From Montifringilla adamsi (lineage: Eukaryota > Chordata > Aves > Passeriformes > Passeridae): a DNA stretch of 64,000 bases. Below the pieces are notes generated by a model, which saw nothing but the letters and a program-made list of their open reading frames with translations, ran no database searches and was not told the DNA's origin. The stretch spans positions 6,623,784 to 6,687,783 of the forward strand of contig JAGGNK010006559.1 in the NCBI GenBank assembly GCA_017590115.1. Reading direction: 5' to 3'. The position numbers were made by a program, and so were the translations under genes. Positions 41,401 to 56,400 of this stretch are shown here, one piece after another (position 1 is the stretch's first letter; each line of letters starts with the position of its first letter).

Positions 41401-44400
41401 GGAGAAACATTTCCCCAGGTAGCCCTGGAGGAAACTCATTTGAAATCACAGCTGCCTGGAGAAGAGTAGCCCTCTCCACAAAGAATATTTAGAAAAGCCC
41501 TTGACCCCAAGAAAATTGCAGCACAGAAATTCAACGTTAATCAGAATGATTAAATATGGCATCTAGGAAAAAAGCAGAGATTCCTTCCAAGATGAATTTG
41601 AGTCATTTTAGAAATCTCTAATTAGAGCAACTGCACAGGAAATGAGCTTCTTCCCTTAAACCAAACTTAGCACAAGGTCTGTATCAGAAGTTGTAGGCTA
41701 GTTCTGAAACAAAGCCCCTATGTGATAACAAAATTTTACACACAGTGATCAATGATTTTTCTTACTTGTTCAGGAGCAGCTCACTAGCTGTTAGCTCGTG
41801 TGTCAGTGGGGGCAGAATCCTGTCCAGTTTGTCTGTCCGACTGTCGTCTGGGCTCACCATCATGAGGCTCTTCCCAGCTGAGTCATCTGGGGAGCCAAAG
41901 GGAAGGTGTTCAAAGCTGACAGCTTTGCTATAGGAAGGTGGAGCCTCTGCATTGCTGTCCACTGTGGAGTACAACGGCACATCGGTATCAGGAGTATAGG
42001 CAGCTCCTTCGGAATCCAGGCTATAATCTTCCACCTCCTCTTCGTCCAACCTTGATGCAGAATGAGCTCCTTCTTCCTCATGCTCCCCTTCTACCTCCTC
42101 AATGGTTTCTGTGGTCCCCTGACGGGAATAGAGCATGGTGACCTGTGTGGGTTCACTGTTGGAGATGGATGAAGAGAGTCAGCCGAGCTTCTCAAGACTC
42201 ATGATCAAGAAAAGTTTGTTAATTGTACCTTTATGTAGAGAGCTGAGCAAACTCATTGCATTCCCAGGCCTTCAAAGTTCGTATGATCTGGTAGAAAAGA
42301 CATCATCCTGATCTCCTCTTACACAGATGGAACATCTGGGTCCATCTGTTCCCTAAATGACATCCCACTGGACTGACAATGATTCACCATCTTTCAGCAC
42401 CAGTAAGGGGCAAATTAATATTATCAACAAGAGAAACTACACTACTTTTCTGAAAGTAGTTCAAACACTTCTGAACAGAGTCAACACTTGCTATTACATC
42501 TATTTAAGACATGCTCCATGGGATTCCTTCTAAACACAGTGTTTTTAACAACCCCAGTTGTACACAACTGGAACATGAACTGAACACATATCAACCCTGA
42601 TTCAAATAAAAGAAGATGTAACTTGCTAGCATGAAGGAATACAAACCAAATTACAAAACTGTTCCAGTAACACGGTATCTTGCTTACCTTTAGATTGCCC
42701 TATGTTCTTCAATACAGTCTTCCCTTTTACTTTACCTGCCTGCTTTACTTCTGTATGTACCAGTTTCTGGATTCAGCTCTCTGATGCACTCTGATCAGTT
42801 CTTTGCTTGATTCACCTTCCTTACTCTTGGCTTGGCATAGACTCATAGAATGGTTTGGGTATGAAAGTACCTTAGAGATCATCTAGCTCCAGCTCCCCTG
42901 TCATGGGCAGGGACACCCACTACACCAGGTTGCTCAGAACTCCATCCAACCTAATCTTGAACAGGGATGCAACATCCATAATTTATCTGAGCAACCTGTT
43001 CTAGTGTATCAACACCCTCTGAATAAATAATTTCTTCCTAATATCTATCTACCTATCTATTTCTTCCTAAAATCTATCTCACAATTTCTTCCTAATAACT
43101 GCCTAATATCTAATCTAAACTTGCCCTCTTTTAATGTAAAGCCATTTCCCCTTGCCCTATCACTCCATATCCTGTAAAAAGTCCCTCTCCCGCTCTCTTG
43201 TAGCCGTCCTTTAAATACTGGAAGTTCACTCAGTGGTTTCCCTGGAATCTTTTCTTCTCCAGCATGAACAACTCTCTCAACCTGTCTGCATGGGAGGGGT
43301 GCTCCATCCCTCTGATTACATTTGTGGCCCTCCCTCTCAAGTATTTTTCTACCTCTCCCCTCTCTCTCTTTTTAGTCTCATTCCACTCTTTCTCCACAGG
43401 TTAGACAACAGGCACCAATTCAGTGTCTTTGTTGGCTGCATACTCCTGTATCTCAATAGAGACAAAACAAGACTTCACATAGCTCCTATGAAATTAATGG
43501 GGCCATATTTTCACATAAACTATAATCTTTTAGAGAAAACTGGCATTAGCAAAGCCATCTGGCACTACCATCTTGCGCCAAAATTAAAAATTAAGTTTCC
43601 TTTATTTTTTTTTCTTTTACACTGCTTCCAAACTTATTGTGGCTATGTTAGCTCATGTTATTTATAGCAGAGTTTTAATTAGACCATGTAACACTTATGA
43701 TGATGTGTGTTTGGATGATTCACAGTAGCACTCATACTGGTTAAAATGTACAAATTCAGAGAATCCCACAATTTCAAAACTGATTGACTCAAAAAATTTG
43801 TCAAACACTTTCAAAACTGAAAAACAATGATGCAAAATTACACAAAATTTCAGATTTATAATATTTATTAAATTATTGAAACACTGCTTACCAGTGTCAT
43901 GTAAATCCCTGGATTTTACCTGCTAAAAAGTGAACAAACAGTTCTGAACAGTTCATTCTCTTGCACTGGATATTAATTTTATTTGCTTTTTTGTCATAGC
44001 TATTTTGCCTTTCTTTATTCCAATACCTTACTGTAAATCAATGGTGAAGTAATCAAAACATATTTCAAAATCTTTCCTGTATGGAGAAAAATAAATATTG
44101 AAAAAATGGCACAATGGTGCTTTAGTTTCTAAAATTACACATCTCAGTCCATATTTAGGATAGCTGATTAGCTGAGAAACTTAACTTCCAGCTTCCAATT
44201 TAACAACAAGCACTGACTCAGTAACTCTGAAAATAAGACACTTTTTTAGCTGAATAAATACAGACCTTAGCCTGTTTTTATATACCCAGTGTAATGTGGA
44301 ACAACGTTAAAAAAACACATGAATTGAGGATGAAAAAATCCCCCAAAAAACAGAACAAGAAGTGAAACAGCAAATGAATCCTAGATTATGACCCTGACTT

Positions 44401-47400
44401 CGAACCTCAGAACCGTGCCACGACACCAGAGGGAGCAAAGCTTCCTGTAACCATGCACACCACGTGTCTGCGAACACAGACCCGTGTACACTGCAGTCAG
44501 AATAATGGTATGGGTAAAGGAGTGAACAAAGCATGCATGAGTTAAGCACCTTGACACTATACTGCCACTGTCAGCTGATGAGGAGGACATATCCATGCTC
44601 TGCATTTTACGAAGCCTAGGTCGAGCGCGCTCACTTGTTTTAGGAACAGAGTCTGGTCCATCTAAATCATCAAGGGTTGACTGCCTTGAGAACAGCATGG
44701 TTGCTTCAGTGTAGCAGCTACAGCAGCGCAAACAGTTACAGAGACAGTGTTAAATACAAATGGTATTACGGTACACGTGGTTCAGTAAACAAATATGCTC
44801 GCCATGCAGCTAAACACCGACACAGAGAAAAAAATGTTCAGAGAGAAGATAAGGATTTGTTTAGAGTCACCACAGAAAGGCATTTCTATGCACAGGTTAG
44901 TCACAGTCAATTTCATATAGGGGCTATAGAAGGCCATCTATTCACTATTCAAGCAGATATGGAAACAACATAGTGCTCTACATACTTTCCAGGGGAACAG
45001 ACTTACATATGTGAGCAGGTTTTATTTTGTTTGTTTACCCCTGAAATTTCCAGATTCCACAAGGATGTTTTGGGAAGGGACCTCCTCTGTAAAAATTCTG
45101 TTTTATTATTGATATCCTGTGCTGAACATTTTTACACAGGTACAAGCCAATTTCCTAAAAGAACCCTTAAAACTGAGTAAGCTCATACTCCACAAATAGA
45201 AAAATAGCTGTCAGACATTGGCTAATCCTCTTTCCAAACCAAAGAGCCAAATCGGATATGCTACTCAGTCAGTAAATGTATGTCAAATATAACCTGCTCT
45301 GCATGGGATGGCTTTTATTTGGATATTTACTAGGAAGCCCTGATGATTCTTTCCAGGAGATTTCATTTATTTCAATCACAGCTTGTAAGTATTTCAAAAT
45401 TGGTAACATGTGCATCTTGAAATAAAAAACAGATATAATAAACCCTTATCTCCTTTCACTTATCAAATACAACAGGACACCAGAGACATACACAATACAT
45501 TGAGCATTCATGTGTAACTGGAGAAAAGACGAACTGGATGAGTTATGAGAAAGAAAGTATATAATTAAGTACAAGCATTTAACAGAGCAACAGGAAAGAA
45601 GCAAATACATTAATGACATATGGTAGGTAAAAAGATTATTTCTCCTATAAAAATCTTTGACAAACACAGATGTTGATGAAAAGAGTTGAGTGGTCTGATG
45701 TTTTAACACATGCAGTGAGCTGCCTGGGTCTCTCAGATAGAATGAAAGAAGAAAAGACCCCAAAATTCAGGATTTACACTCTACTTTTCTTCTTTTGACT
45801 CCATTTGTATTACACCTGGGCTGTGGCAGCAGGGGATTTGCTTCCTTGGCAGGCATGATGTTTGTCCAGGGACACAGAGAATTGGGAAAGAGGTCAGAAA
45901 GGAAGGGCAACAGCGTTTTCCAGTTCCTTTGGTCTTGCTAGCTTGAAGTGAGGAAAAAAATCTGCTGGCATGAAGTTACAGTCTGCAACTACTGACTTTA
46001 AAAAATGGGAAGGAAAAAGCAAAAAATATGTGGAGAGAAGAAGCAGTTATTCTTAGGCCTACCCTCACTGATGATCTTTTTTGACTGAGGCTAAAAGCAT
46101 ACCTTGGCCTGTGAACAGAAGAAAAGAATCACCAAGATACCAAAGGTATTGTGAAATATTTTCCTTAAGAACTGCCTCAATGGCAGGGGCACCTCTGTCC
46201 CACCAGTTCACTTGGCCAAAACCCCTTACAAGTCACTTCATTATTTCTGTGTGTGCACAAAGGCACACAAGGCCCTCCAGACAAAACCTGGAGGGCTGCC
46301 TGCATGGTGCACGGTTTATGCCAGGGGACCAGGGGGTCTGCCCTGTAGGCGTGATTCAGCACCTTAGGAGCTCAGCTGAAGCTTGGTGTTACTAACCTGA
46401 GGGGTTCTGGAGGGAGGAGGTTTCCCTCTGCACATACAAACATGGGATACAGCCAGGCTGTTGTTCTATCTGTGAGGCTTTGGTGCTAAAATATGGGCAG
46501 ATGGCAGAAAGCAGACAATACAGTTTTGCAGGTGACCTTTCTGTCTTTGTGCTACGATGTTTTATGCACGTGTCATTTTAGATCTCAAGGGCTGAGTTAT
46601 TCTTTTGAAGGGCAACACCTAATGATAAGGTGTTGAAGGATTTTAAATGCAGACATAGTTCAAGAGGAACTGTCCAAGGGACTTAAGGAGAGAAGCTCTT
46701 TATGTTCATATGCCCACTCAGATATTTCCAATGGAAGAAACATATGCCAGCTGCCCTCCCAAACATGCCAGCTCTGACCTCATTCCCAGAAAAATCAAAG
46801 GAAAAGCATCTATTAATCCAAACAGATAAAAACATTTGTCCAGATGAGGGCCTGCAACATTTGGTTTAAAGCTGTTTTAAAAGAAGAATGAATCATCGGA
46901 GTAATTATTAACTGAGCAGCTGCACTGTATCCTCGAATATCAGGAGATGTGTGTGAGTTGTCACCTGTAGCACAGCCTGTGTATTCCTTCTGTGCTTTAG
47001 GAGCATGCTTCCAAATGTGGAGGAAATGAGAACACCAACAAAGTGGAGAGATTCACCTGAGAAAAGCTGATGTTGACACAAGTCATTGCTTATCACATAA
47101 ATTTGATCCAAGCACATCTTCCTAAGTGATTTTTCGAATTTATGTTGGAGGCTTTGAAAGCATTAGCTTCTTAAAATCATTCAATGACTGCATATTTTAA
47201 ATTGAATGCTCATTAAAAGTCCCAAGTTCAAACGTTTTATATGAAGTTGATCAGATATCCATTTTAAATAGGGATACATATACAGCAGAGATGTTTTTAT
47301 TCTCAGTGAGTAGGAAATTTTAAAGCTTATTACTTCCTTTTTGTTAAACAAATTTGCCCTTCACAAAGAGTTTTTCTGCTTAGTGAGTGGGTGAATTACA

Positions 47401-50400
47401 TTTTTTCCTGGTTTTTCTCTGTTCATGGGCTAATTACTGACTGGCATTATCTGTTTGTTGTCTGTATTACTACATTCTCCATGTCTCCAAGAAAAAATCC
47501 CAATCAATCCCTAACAATCACAGGCCTAAGCTGGACTTTGATCCAGCCCAAACAGGGGTTCTCCTTCTACTCCTTCTGCCTCCCTAGGCAAAATTACTTC
47601 TCCAGTACCCCCTGCCTCAAGCCCTGTTCTCCCTTCTAATGAGGGAAGCACAGATAAAAGGTGGTGCTTTTAAACACCCTGACAGGGATTGCCTCCTTCA
47701 GCTCCTATAAAAGTCTACACAAAGGTAGAGTGAGGAACTGAAGATGTTATCTGTCATTGGCAAAAATTAATACAAACTGAACTGGATATGAAACCTTAGA
47801 TAACCTGAAATCTGACTTAGGACCTGTGTGTAGCTGCTGTTACATAATTGTAGGCAAAGCCCCAGAAAGGCAGACAACTAGATTTAGTAAGTTCCCTATC
47901 ATCTTACTGAAATTCACAGTTGTTTTAACCTAAAAAACAGGTCATCAGTCAAGTGGAAACAAACTGCAGTAAATGCTCTGCCATGCTAGATCCCAATCCC
48001 TTCTGGTGGTGTTCCTCAAAGAGCTTGGTAAAGGAGCAGTGTCAGTCCCTTCTCCTGGCCCATATGAACTTTGTTCTTTGCCTGTAGGATACCCAAGAGT
48101 ATTTATATAAAAGAGAAACCAAACAAATGCCCCATCGATACCTCCTAGCTCCTACTGAGTAGAGAAATGACTGAGAATAAACGACAGCCCTACTAAAAGA
48201 AAAAAAAAAACCCACAAAGGACACTCTACATAAGTCCTTTCATGGCTTTATCCAGGCTAAGAACAACATCCCTCAATTAGACTTATGAGGGTCAGCCCTG
48301 AACTTTACGAGAAATTTACAATACCTGCAGCTGATCAGGAGGGTTTTCCTCTTTGGCTATCCAGTGTTTACCTGAGCACTGAGCACTATGTCTTATTATA
48401 ATGGAATAGCTTCTGTGCTTCAGCATTCCTGTGTGTTTACAGACTTGTTCACCTTACTCAGGAACCTAATGTCTGCTACAGAATTTTGTCACTACAGAAT
48501 TTTTAGTAGTTCAACCAAAGGATAACCAGAACAGAAACACTCTTCCCCTTCCCAGAAGTTTTCCATTGCAATCTGAGATCCACAATCACAGGGATGCTTT
48601 AGATTTAATTAGCCATTTCTATGTTTACTGCAAATCATTACTTTAATATACAAACTGCCACATGCTCTTGTTTGGGCAATTAAAAAATCAATCAATAAAC
48701 TCATAAGAAGTTTAAAACATTTCACCTTTCTGAAAAACAATATAGGCACTTCTATAATCACTTGAAGAGATATGCAAGAGTGCCCCAACAGACAGATGGC
48801 ATTATCATGCAATCAGCAGACTCATTATTACTTCCTCTATTATTATAGCAGATGTCCACAATTCATAATACTCAGTGCAAGAATATTTGATTGTTCATTA
48901 CCAGAAAGAGAATTTGAGATTAGAGAAATCAGTCATAACTCTGCCTTTTGCTATTCCTTTGTTTATAGACCCTGTGACATCTTCAAAGGAAATGGAGATG
49001 ACAGAAACCCATGTGAAAGATTTAACATTTTCTGTTGCAAAGCATCACCATAGAATCACTGAATTCTCTGAGTTTGAAAAGAGATTTTAAATATGCAAAT
49101 GGATGATGATTCTAAAAAAAAAACCCAAAAAACCAAAACAAAGCACAAGTTGAACTCAACATTGGATACCATCTCATTGAAGAGACAGAATCTCTACATT
49201 AAAGACAAGATTTGTTCTTTTTTCTGGTTAATTTTGGAATTGGCTTCCTTTTGTTTATGGTTAAAGTTCCTGTTAATGATTGCATAGTAATTACAACTTA
49301 TATCTATAGGAAACAGGGTGACCAAAAACTATTTAAGGAAAGCAGGACTTCATTCATTCTTTAGGTGAGACTGAACTTTGTGGAGTTGAAATTTGCCCAG
49401 CAGATATCCAAGTGGATCCAAGACAGCTGGCAACAGATTTTGACTTTACATTTTTCTCACATCATCTGGCTCCTGTAAAACTTTGAGACAAAACACAAAG
49501 GTGTTGCTCAGTTGGGCATTAAGCCACTGAGAAAGTTTTGCTCAGATTTGTTGTTTTTACTGGAGTGAACCTCTCAAAGGCCAGTGCTCACTGAAGAGCA
49601 ATTTGTGGATATTTTGTTGAAGCATAATACTCACAGCTGCTCTTTTACCTTTGCTTTTCAATACTATCAGAAAGGAAGACAACCCCTCATTATTTTCAGT
49701 CTGCATATGTCATTAGTAAAAGCTATGCTTAATTTACTGTACACAGAAGTTTCTGAGTTTGCTGGGAGTATCAAACACAATATGATACTTGCACAGCTCA
49801 CAGAAGGCCAGGGAGTATGAAACAGCTGGATTTCCAAAGCCCTCCTTGCTCCCCCCCACATTATACAAACTCTGCAGTATTTTAGAAGGCAAGAACTCCA
49901 GGGACATGGTGGGAACAGACTGCCTCTGTAAGAGAGGGAAGTGAATGTGTGTGCCTCTGTGTGCATGGAGCAGCAGGAGCAGGCAGTAATTTTGGCGAGG
50001 GACTTGGCGGCATCCGTTTTCAGAAAAGAATGAGGAAGGTGGTTTTCCTGAACTAGTTTGGGTATTTGATTAACAAACATGTAGCTCTGCTGGACTGTAA
50101 TCATGGCAGTTGGGAAACCAGGCTCTTCAGATGGTTTTTGCCCTGTGGGTATGAGAGGGGATTTTGTTCTTTCAAATGCAGAATCTCTTTCAATGCAAAG
50201 CCTTTTCTGATTTGTGGACAACAGACAACAATTTATTCTACAAAGACAAAATGTTCACCATGAATGATCCCTCCCCAAATTATATGCCTGAAATCCTAAC
50301 CCATTATCACTGAAGCATCCTCAGCAGCTCTTAAATTCAATTTCTTTTCACAATGAATGTCAATGCCATTGACTCCTAATTCTAGGGGAAACTAAAAGCA

Positions 50401-53400
50401 GTGGGGTAGTCTTGCAGTGGAAAAGAAGTTAAGCCAACAAGTGAGTCCATCAATATAAAGGAAAAGTAACACTATTAAGATGGCATGGACAAATCAAAAA
50501 GAATTCAACATTGATTAGAAAGTTCATCAGTACTTAGACAATATCTAATATTACACCTACTGCATGATCCCTCTGACTTTCACAGAATAAAATTAAATCA
50601 ATACCTGGAGATGCTGTCATGTGATGCTGCTGAATCTAAACTATCCATTCTTTCAGATGCTTGCAAACCAGAAGCTTGACTGGGGTTTTTATCAATTGAG
50701 TCTAGTCCTGACTCCTCAGAAAGTTTCATCATATGGTTCTGGTAATACAAATGGATGCTCTCCCGTGTTGGAACATTTCCCTGTGGAAGAGAGTACAGGT
50801 AGACATACATGGCAAGGGGGAGGTGTATTCTTTGAGGAAGCAATTTCTTCTGTCATTTGGAAAGTAACAGATTAAGGACTGTGCAAACATTTTCCTAGTA
50901 AATAGCAAACTACCACCTTTGCAGAGTGTGAGTCAGTTTTTGACTTAACCTACCGTGGTCCAAAGTGTTTGGTTTTCAAGCAAAACTGGAACAACGCATT
51001 TGATGTCAGGCTATATTTAGCCACCAAAACTCTGCTGGATGGACTGCAGATCCTGCAGCATGGGAATGAGGAGTGGACTGCATCCATGGCTCAATGTGCC
51101 CTCCAGCAACCTTTGATGGATCTCTTTCAGATAGTTTTGCTGACTCTAGGAACAATTCTTAGTGGCCAGTAGCATAATTTTTAAATAGAAAAAAGCCCAA
51201 GGAACAGTTCATGTAAAAACTGATCCTAGATTTTAATTAGTGTCCCAAAATCAAAATTTATTCATGAATTATGGACACAGATGGAAATCCATGAAAAAAC
51301 CACTGAAGACCTTTTCTCTTTCTCTGAAGCAAGTTCATGAAAGGATAGTTTTATTAAGTGTCAGACCAGATCTGGGCACACAATCAAGTCTTTCTGGCTG
51401 TGATACTGTAATCAGAATTTTAAAGGGGTATCATAAGAACAAAACTGAGAATTCTCTGTTCCTAGGCAGAAACATATCCAAGTCACAACTCATTCCACTA
51501 GTGATTCTACAGTAATTTTTCTAAATCACAACGAAGCCTTATGCGAGGACTTTCTCTATGTAATGTAATAAAAGTAGTCTAAAATATTGCCTGTACTTCC
51601 TTTACTAATTTTAATAGTTTCTAGGACTTCAACTCTGATCCTCTACAATGTCCCAAAACTACAAGGCTCAAAATACTCAAAATCTGATGTCTTGTGGAAA
51701 AAAAAAATCTTAAAAACAATATCTGACACTCAGGTATTCAATTAGGTATGTTTGTGTACAAGCTGTGTTGCTTCTTCAGTGATAAATGTTGGTGCCATTA
51801 TGACATCCTGAGTCTGAAATGATGGCACAAGTTACATTCTAGCTCTACTGAAGACCTGACATAAAGGATGAGAGTTGTATCATCTATTGCATTTTGGAGA
51901 TCTAAATACATTTCTAGTTACACTAACAACGATAATCTCTGCTAATAACGGGTTTTGCTAATATACAGCTAGCTTGTGAAGGATCACATAGCTCCATTCT
52001 CACTGAAGAAATGTATGTCTGTGTGTTGTCAGTCACTTCCAGTGCAAGTTGATCTGTGAGAAGAGTGAAATATGCAGACTGAGGTAGTTTTTGAGCTGTT
52101 TAAAATGCCAGCCATTTCTGACCTTCTTGAATCTATTCTGTTCCTTCAGAACCACACTATATTATAGAAGTGTTTCAGCCAAAACCTTACATCAACCTCT
52201 CAAAGAATTATTTTTCCCTTCATTTGTTTTGTGTCCAGGTAATAAATCAAATAATTTATTCTTTAAGGATTTATAAACCACCAAGCAGCAAAAAAAAGTC
52301 CAGACTTCTTTTAAAATGCATGTGTATGTGAGATTTTCATCATTTTCCTCCTCACTGTGATCTGAAAAGGCAGCCTTTCATTTTTCACCAAGCTGGAAAT
52401 GGTATTAGCAGACTGAAGGCATTACCTTCTTAATCTCCCTGGTCAGCATACAGCGCTCGATCCTGAGCACGGTGGAGATATCGATGTGTTCTCTGGAGAT
52501 GGAGTTAAGCCAAGCTGTGAAACTGTCCAGCGTTGCCAGGAAAAGGACCCAAGTAAACTTCAAGATATTAAATATCCTCTTGATGATGTTATCTAAGGGA
52601 GAGCATAAGCAACAGGGAATTAATGAACACAAGTATCTTTTATTGTACTTTTGTCTGGAGTTAGATTAATTTTTCTTTTATTGTCTAATAATGGTAATCC
52701 AGGCTGTGAACCCTTGTCATACTAAGGAATCTTTGAAGATGGCTGGAGGCCTTTTGGCTGTCTGGACCATTTTCCTGACTCTATGCCTAGGCTTATCATC
52801 TGGAATCCCTATTCCACCCTGTAAGTCCTTTGTCCTGCAACTGTTAGTCAAATAAACAGTTCTTGATTTTAGAGGGACACTGTATGCACAGGTTTGTGAA
52901 ATGAAACCCAAGGATTTGGGCATCTCCTGAAAGTATTAAACAACCCCATGTCCTGTGATCGGAACAAGTGCTCAGTCAGTGTGTTGAGCTGAACCTCTTC
53001 AGTGTCTAATTGCTTGTGAGTGTTTCTCTCGCACAAACTTTGCCTTTTGTGCTTGAACCTTGCTAAGCTGAATTTTAACATCTAAACTGCCTAAACAGTC
53101 TTTGAATCTGACTTTATATCACTTCAAACCACACTTCTCTGTATTTACTGCTTTCAAAGCCTCAATTTATCTAAATAGGCTGCACTGTGCCATCATTGAC
53201 CTCAGACCAACAAGCACAAATAGGACGAAAAATAATTTATAAAACTTTATTCTTGCACCATTTTGGCAAAACAGTACACTTTACCATGAATAAGGCTTAT
53301 GGGCGTATACCAGCAATAGTAGCTTTATTTTGCTCAACACATCTGTCTCAAGTTAATTTCTCATTTCAGTAGTCATTTGGCAATAATAATGGTATTTCTC

Positions 53401-56400
53401 AGCCAAAAAGCAGCACTTTCACCTTATTTTTTTTCCACTCACAAACATGAACACCACACTGGAGTTCTCATATAATACTGCAAGTGCTCAAGGCCAGGCT
53501 GGATGGGGCTCTGAGCAATCTGGTCTAACAGAAGGTGTCCCTGCCCATGGCAGGGGGGTTGGAACCAGATGATCTTTAAGATCCCTTCCAACACAAGCCA
53601 GTCTATGATTCCATGAATCTATGAAATACTAAAAAAATTATTTTCAATAGCCAGTGCCAGAGCTAGTTGTCCCTGCTAGGTTCCAAAGCCCAGAGCACTG
53701 GGTGTAAAGACAAATTTTCGATTAAGCAGCCTAAGAAATAGTAGAAAACTGTCAATAATCTGCCATGCATGATGCTATCAACAACACCACTTCTTAGCTG
53801 TACCACAAGATGGCACGCAAAACTCTGCAGAATGAGTGCACAGCTCCTTACAAAGGCTGCAAAAGGAAGGCTATAATAAAGTAAAAGATTTCCCTGGACA
53901 GGCTGAGTTGTTGCATGCACATTTATGTGGAGAGAAACTATGGGAAGAATTCATTAGTGGTACTTTCCTGCAAAGTGGGTGCTGAAGTAGCACTATGTCC
54001 CATTTACTTGAGCAATGCCACGGAGCTGGTCTGCTAGCACTGAGCAAAAGAGCATTTAGCACCCTCCACTTGGTCATATAATTTCAATAATATTATGCCC
54101 TTTTTTCCTCAGGCCTTTTCTATGTCATTTAGAATTGGAGATATTTTTATGATCTATCCACTTAAATTTTATTCGTTCAATGTGCAGGTCTTGAAGTTGA
54201 GGAAATCCTGCCATTAAAAACTAAATGTAAAGCTGTTTCTACTTCAAGGACCATCCATCACCTTTGAATTCCAGATAATATTATGAGTAGGTGAAAAGAG
54301 AACAGCACACATACACAAAAATATATAGCATATGTTATTTTTTAACACACACTCTTCCTCTCCAATATGGAACTTCTGCTATTGACTTCAGGAGAAGTCA
54401 CTGCTTTCAGGTTAATTTTTTTTTTCTTTTATTGACCACCACAGGCCTGGCATAATCCCACCATGGTGCCAAATACTTGCAGTCTAATCTGAAAGGTCAT
54501 TTTCTCCCTGGGATGGAGGTGTTTTAGCATACAATTTTAATGACGCTGTAGCTGTTCTGGCACCTTTGCTGTTCTTCAAATTTTTTAAAAAATAATTTTT
54601 TGGGGATCAATTGTATCTAAACATCTTCAAAAAGAGAAACAAATACATACTTTGTGCAGAGAAAGCTTCTCTCTGCCTGAGAGTGTCAGATGGGATTCAA
54701 TCTAAGGTTACTAATGATACCAATGATTTATTACCAATTACTGGCTAATTTTTCTGTCATTTTCTTTAACACATTTTACCTCGGAACAGCCGAAGTATTT
54801 AAACAAAAATATAAAGCACTTTAAATTTATTATTTCCAATATAAATTAATTATAAACCTCCATCTTTTCCCCCTAACTCCTGTGTAGCACCAACACTACA
54901 TCCCTAGAGATGCATTTGTGTGATTTACCTCAGTGTTTTAAGACAGATAACTGCATTGCCAGTAAGTAACAAATAAAAAATCCACCAACCTCCCTCTCCT
55001 CCCCATTCTCATAGCAGTGCAGCTTGTTTATTTGAGACCACTGCTCTTGTGAGATAGAAATCATACCTCCCACATCCTTTTAGCCTCTTCCCTCTGTTAG
55101 TCACTCAGGGACATAATTTGAACTGGAAGTGTGAGAAACAATTTTATATAGAGAAGAAAAGTAGCTTTTGATGATTAAGACTCACTGAAGGTAAGATGAA
55201 GATTTACTTAAGAGTAGAGTCTGTTTTCCTCTTTTACTCCAGTTAGGAGCAAGGAGCCAAGGTTGGATTTATGATCTATTAAATTTCTTTTTAGCAAAAA
55301 TTGAATGTAGGCAAGATCCTGAAAACTGCTGGCATTTCTTCTGCTATACAGAACTGCCCTAAGTCTGATTTTGAATGAGAACATGTAAGATCAGGAACAT
55401 GTCATGTTTTTAGAGGTGATTGCTGTGCCTTGTTGAATGGATAAGTACCAAGAAAAGCATTATACTAACCTTGCTAAAACACACTCAAAATCAATGGAGA
55501 TTTTAACGCAGGGCTGTGTGCAGTCAGCTCTAGAACCTTAGCTTAAGTTGTTCTGTAAGTAAAATACACAGCAGCGATCAAGTCTGAGTTGGCAGGTGTA
55601 TTTACTGAAGTATTTAGAGAGTGAGTGCAGTAGCTAATAGTCCAGAATGAGAAGTTCATATGCTCAAGGCTTGTAAATCTTGCAATAGAAAATGTGATAG
55701 TAGTTGGGAAGCTCATACTGCATCACTCAGAGTGGATCACTGCAATGCTGTCTCTGTGACAGGCCACTGCTCACAACTGCATTGTGACAGCAGAGAAACC
55801 CTCGTTTTGCCTTTATACCTGGTCCATCAGATTTCTTCTTGACAGGTTCCTCCTCGCTGTCCTCACAGTCTGCATCATTGCCACCTCCTGCAAGCAAGGA
55901 GCAAACCAGTGAGTGTGACACCTACAGAAGTGCTGCTGTAAATGCCATTCAAGCTAGAGAATGCTACAGGTACTAAGCAGTAGGGACTGGTTCCTCACCT
56001 ACCACCATAACAGAAAGAAATTTCCATTTCCAAAGCATTCAAGTGAAAGGACAGCCCTGTGGGTGAAGGTGTTCATGGATGACCATCCCTCTCTTGTAAT
56101 TTGCAGTGGTTTCTTACTAGATAGGCTGCTGAGTGAGATCATGTGGTGGTGTAAACCCAAATATTTTCTCAGTCACTCCTCAGCCACACTCAGCAGTCTC
56201 ACCTTCTGCTCACTCACACTTGAGCTCATTTATTCATCTCCTGCAAAGGACAATTTGATCTTTTCCTGCCTCTGGCCCACCAAACCTGAGGGAATCAGGC
56301 TGACATGAAGCAGCAGGGTTGTTTTGACACCACCACATGTATTTATTGAGGCCTGCAGCCGAAGAGTATTGGGGAATCACAGGCAGAAATGAAGGACAAA

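Larger units (their letters stand above)
42156..44549 (-). other. PIEZO2: PIEZO2 intron (g-h)
   Basis: 2,394 bp, GT-AG. Holds a CR1 copy (42,843-43,337) and a cryptic 28-nt exon-like unit (43,892-43,919), reported separately. Confidence 0.9.

Noticed and set aside
42143..42155. Alternative acceptor of exon h at cacacAG
   Set aside because: Would drop 13 nt and break the frame; the upstream AG gives [10 protein letters not shown] in frame.
44704..44717. Alternative acceptor of exon g after ACTGAAG
   Set aside because: Would start the exon 14 nt later, leaving phase 1 where the previous exon ends in phase 2; the upstream AG restores the conserved S-C-Y-T-E-A junction.
49667..50221. 184-codon minus-strand open frame in the large PIEZO2 intron
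   Set aside because: Not similar to PIEZO2 or anything known; the neighbouring exons already join in frame without it.
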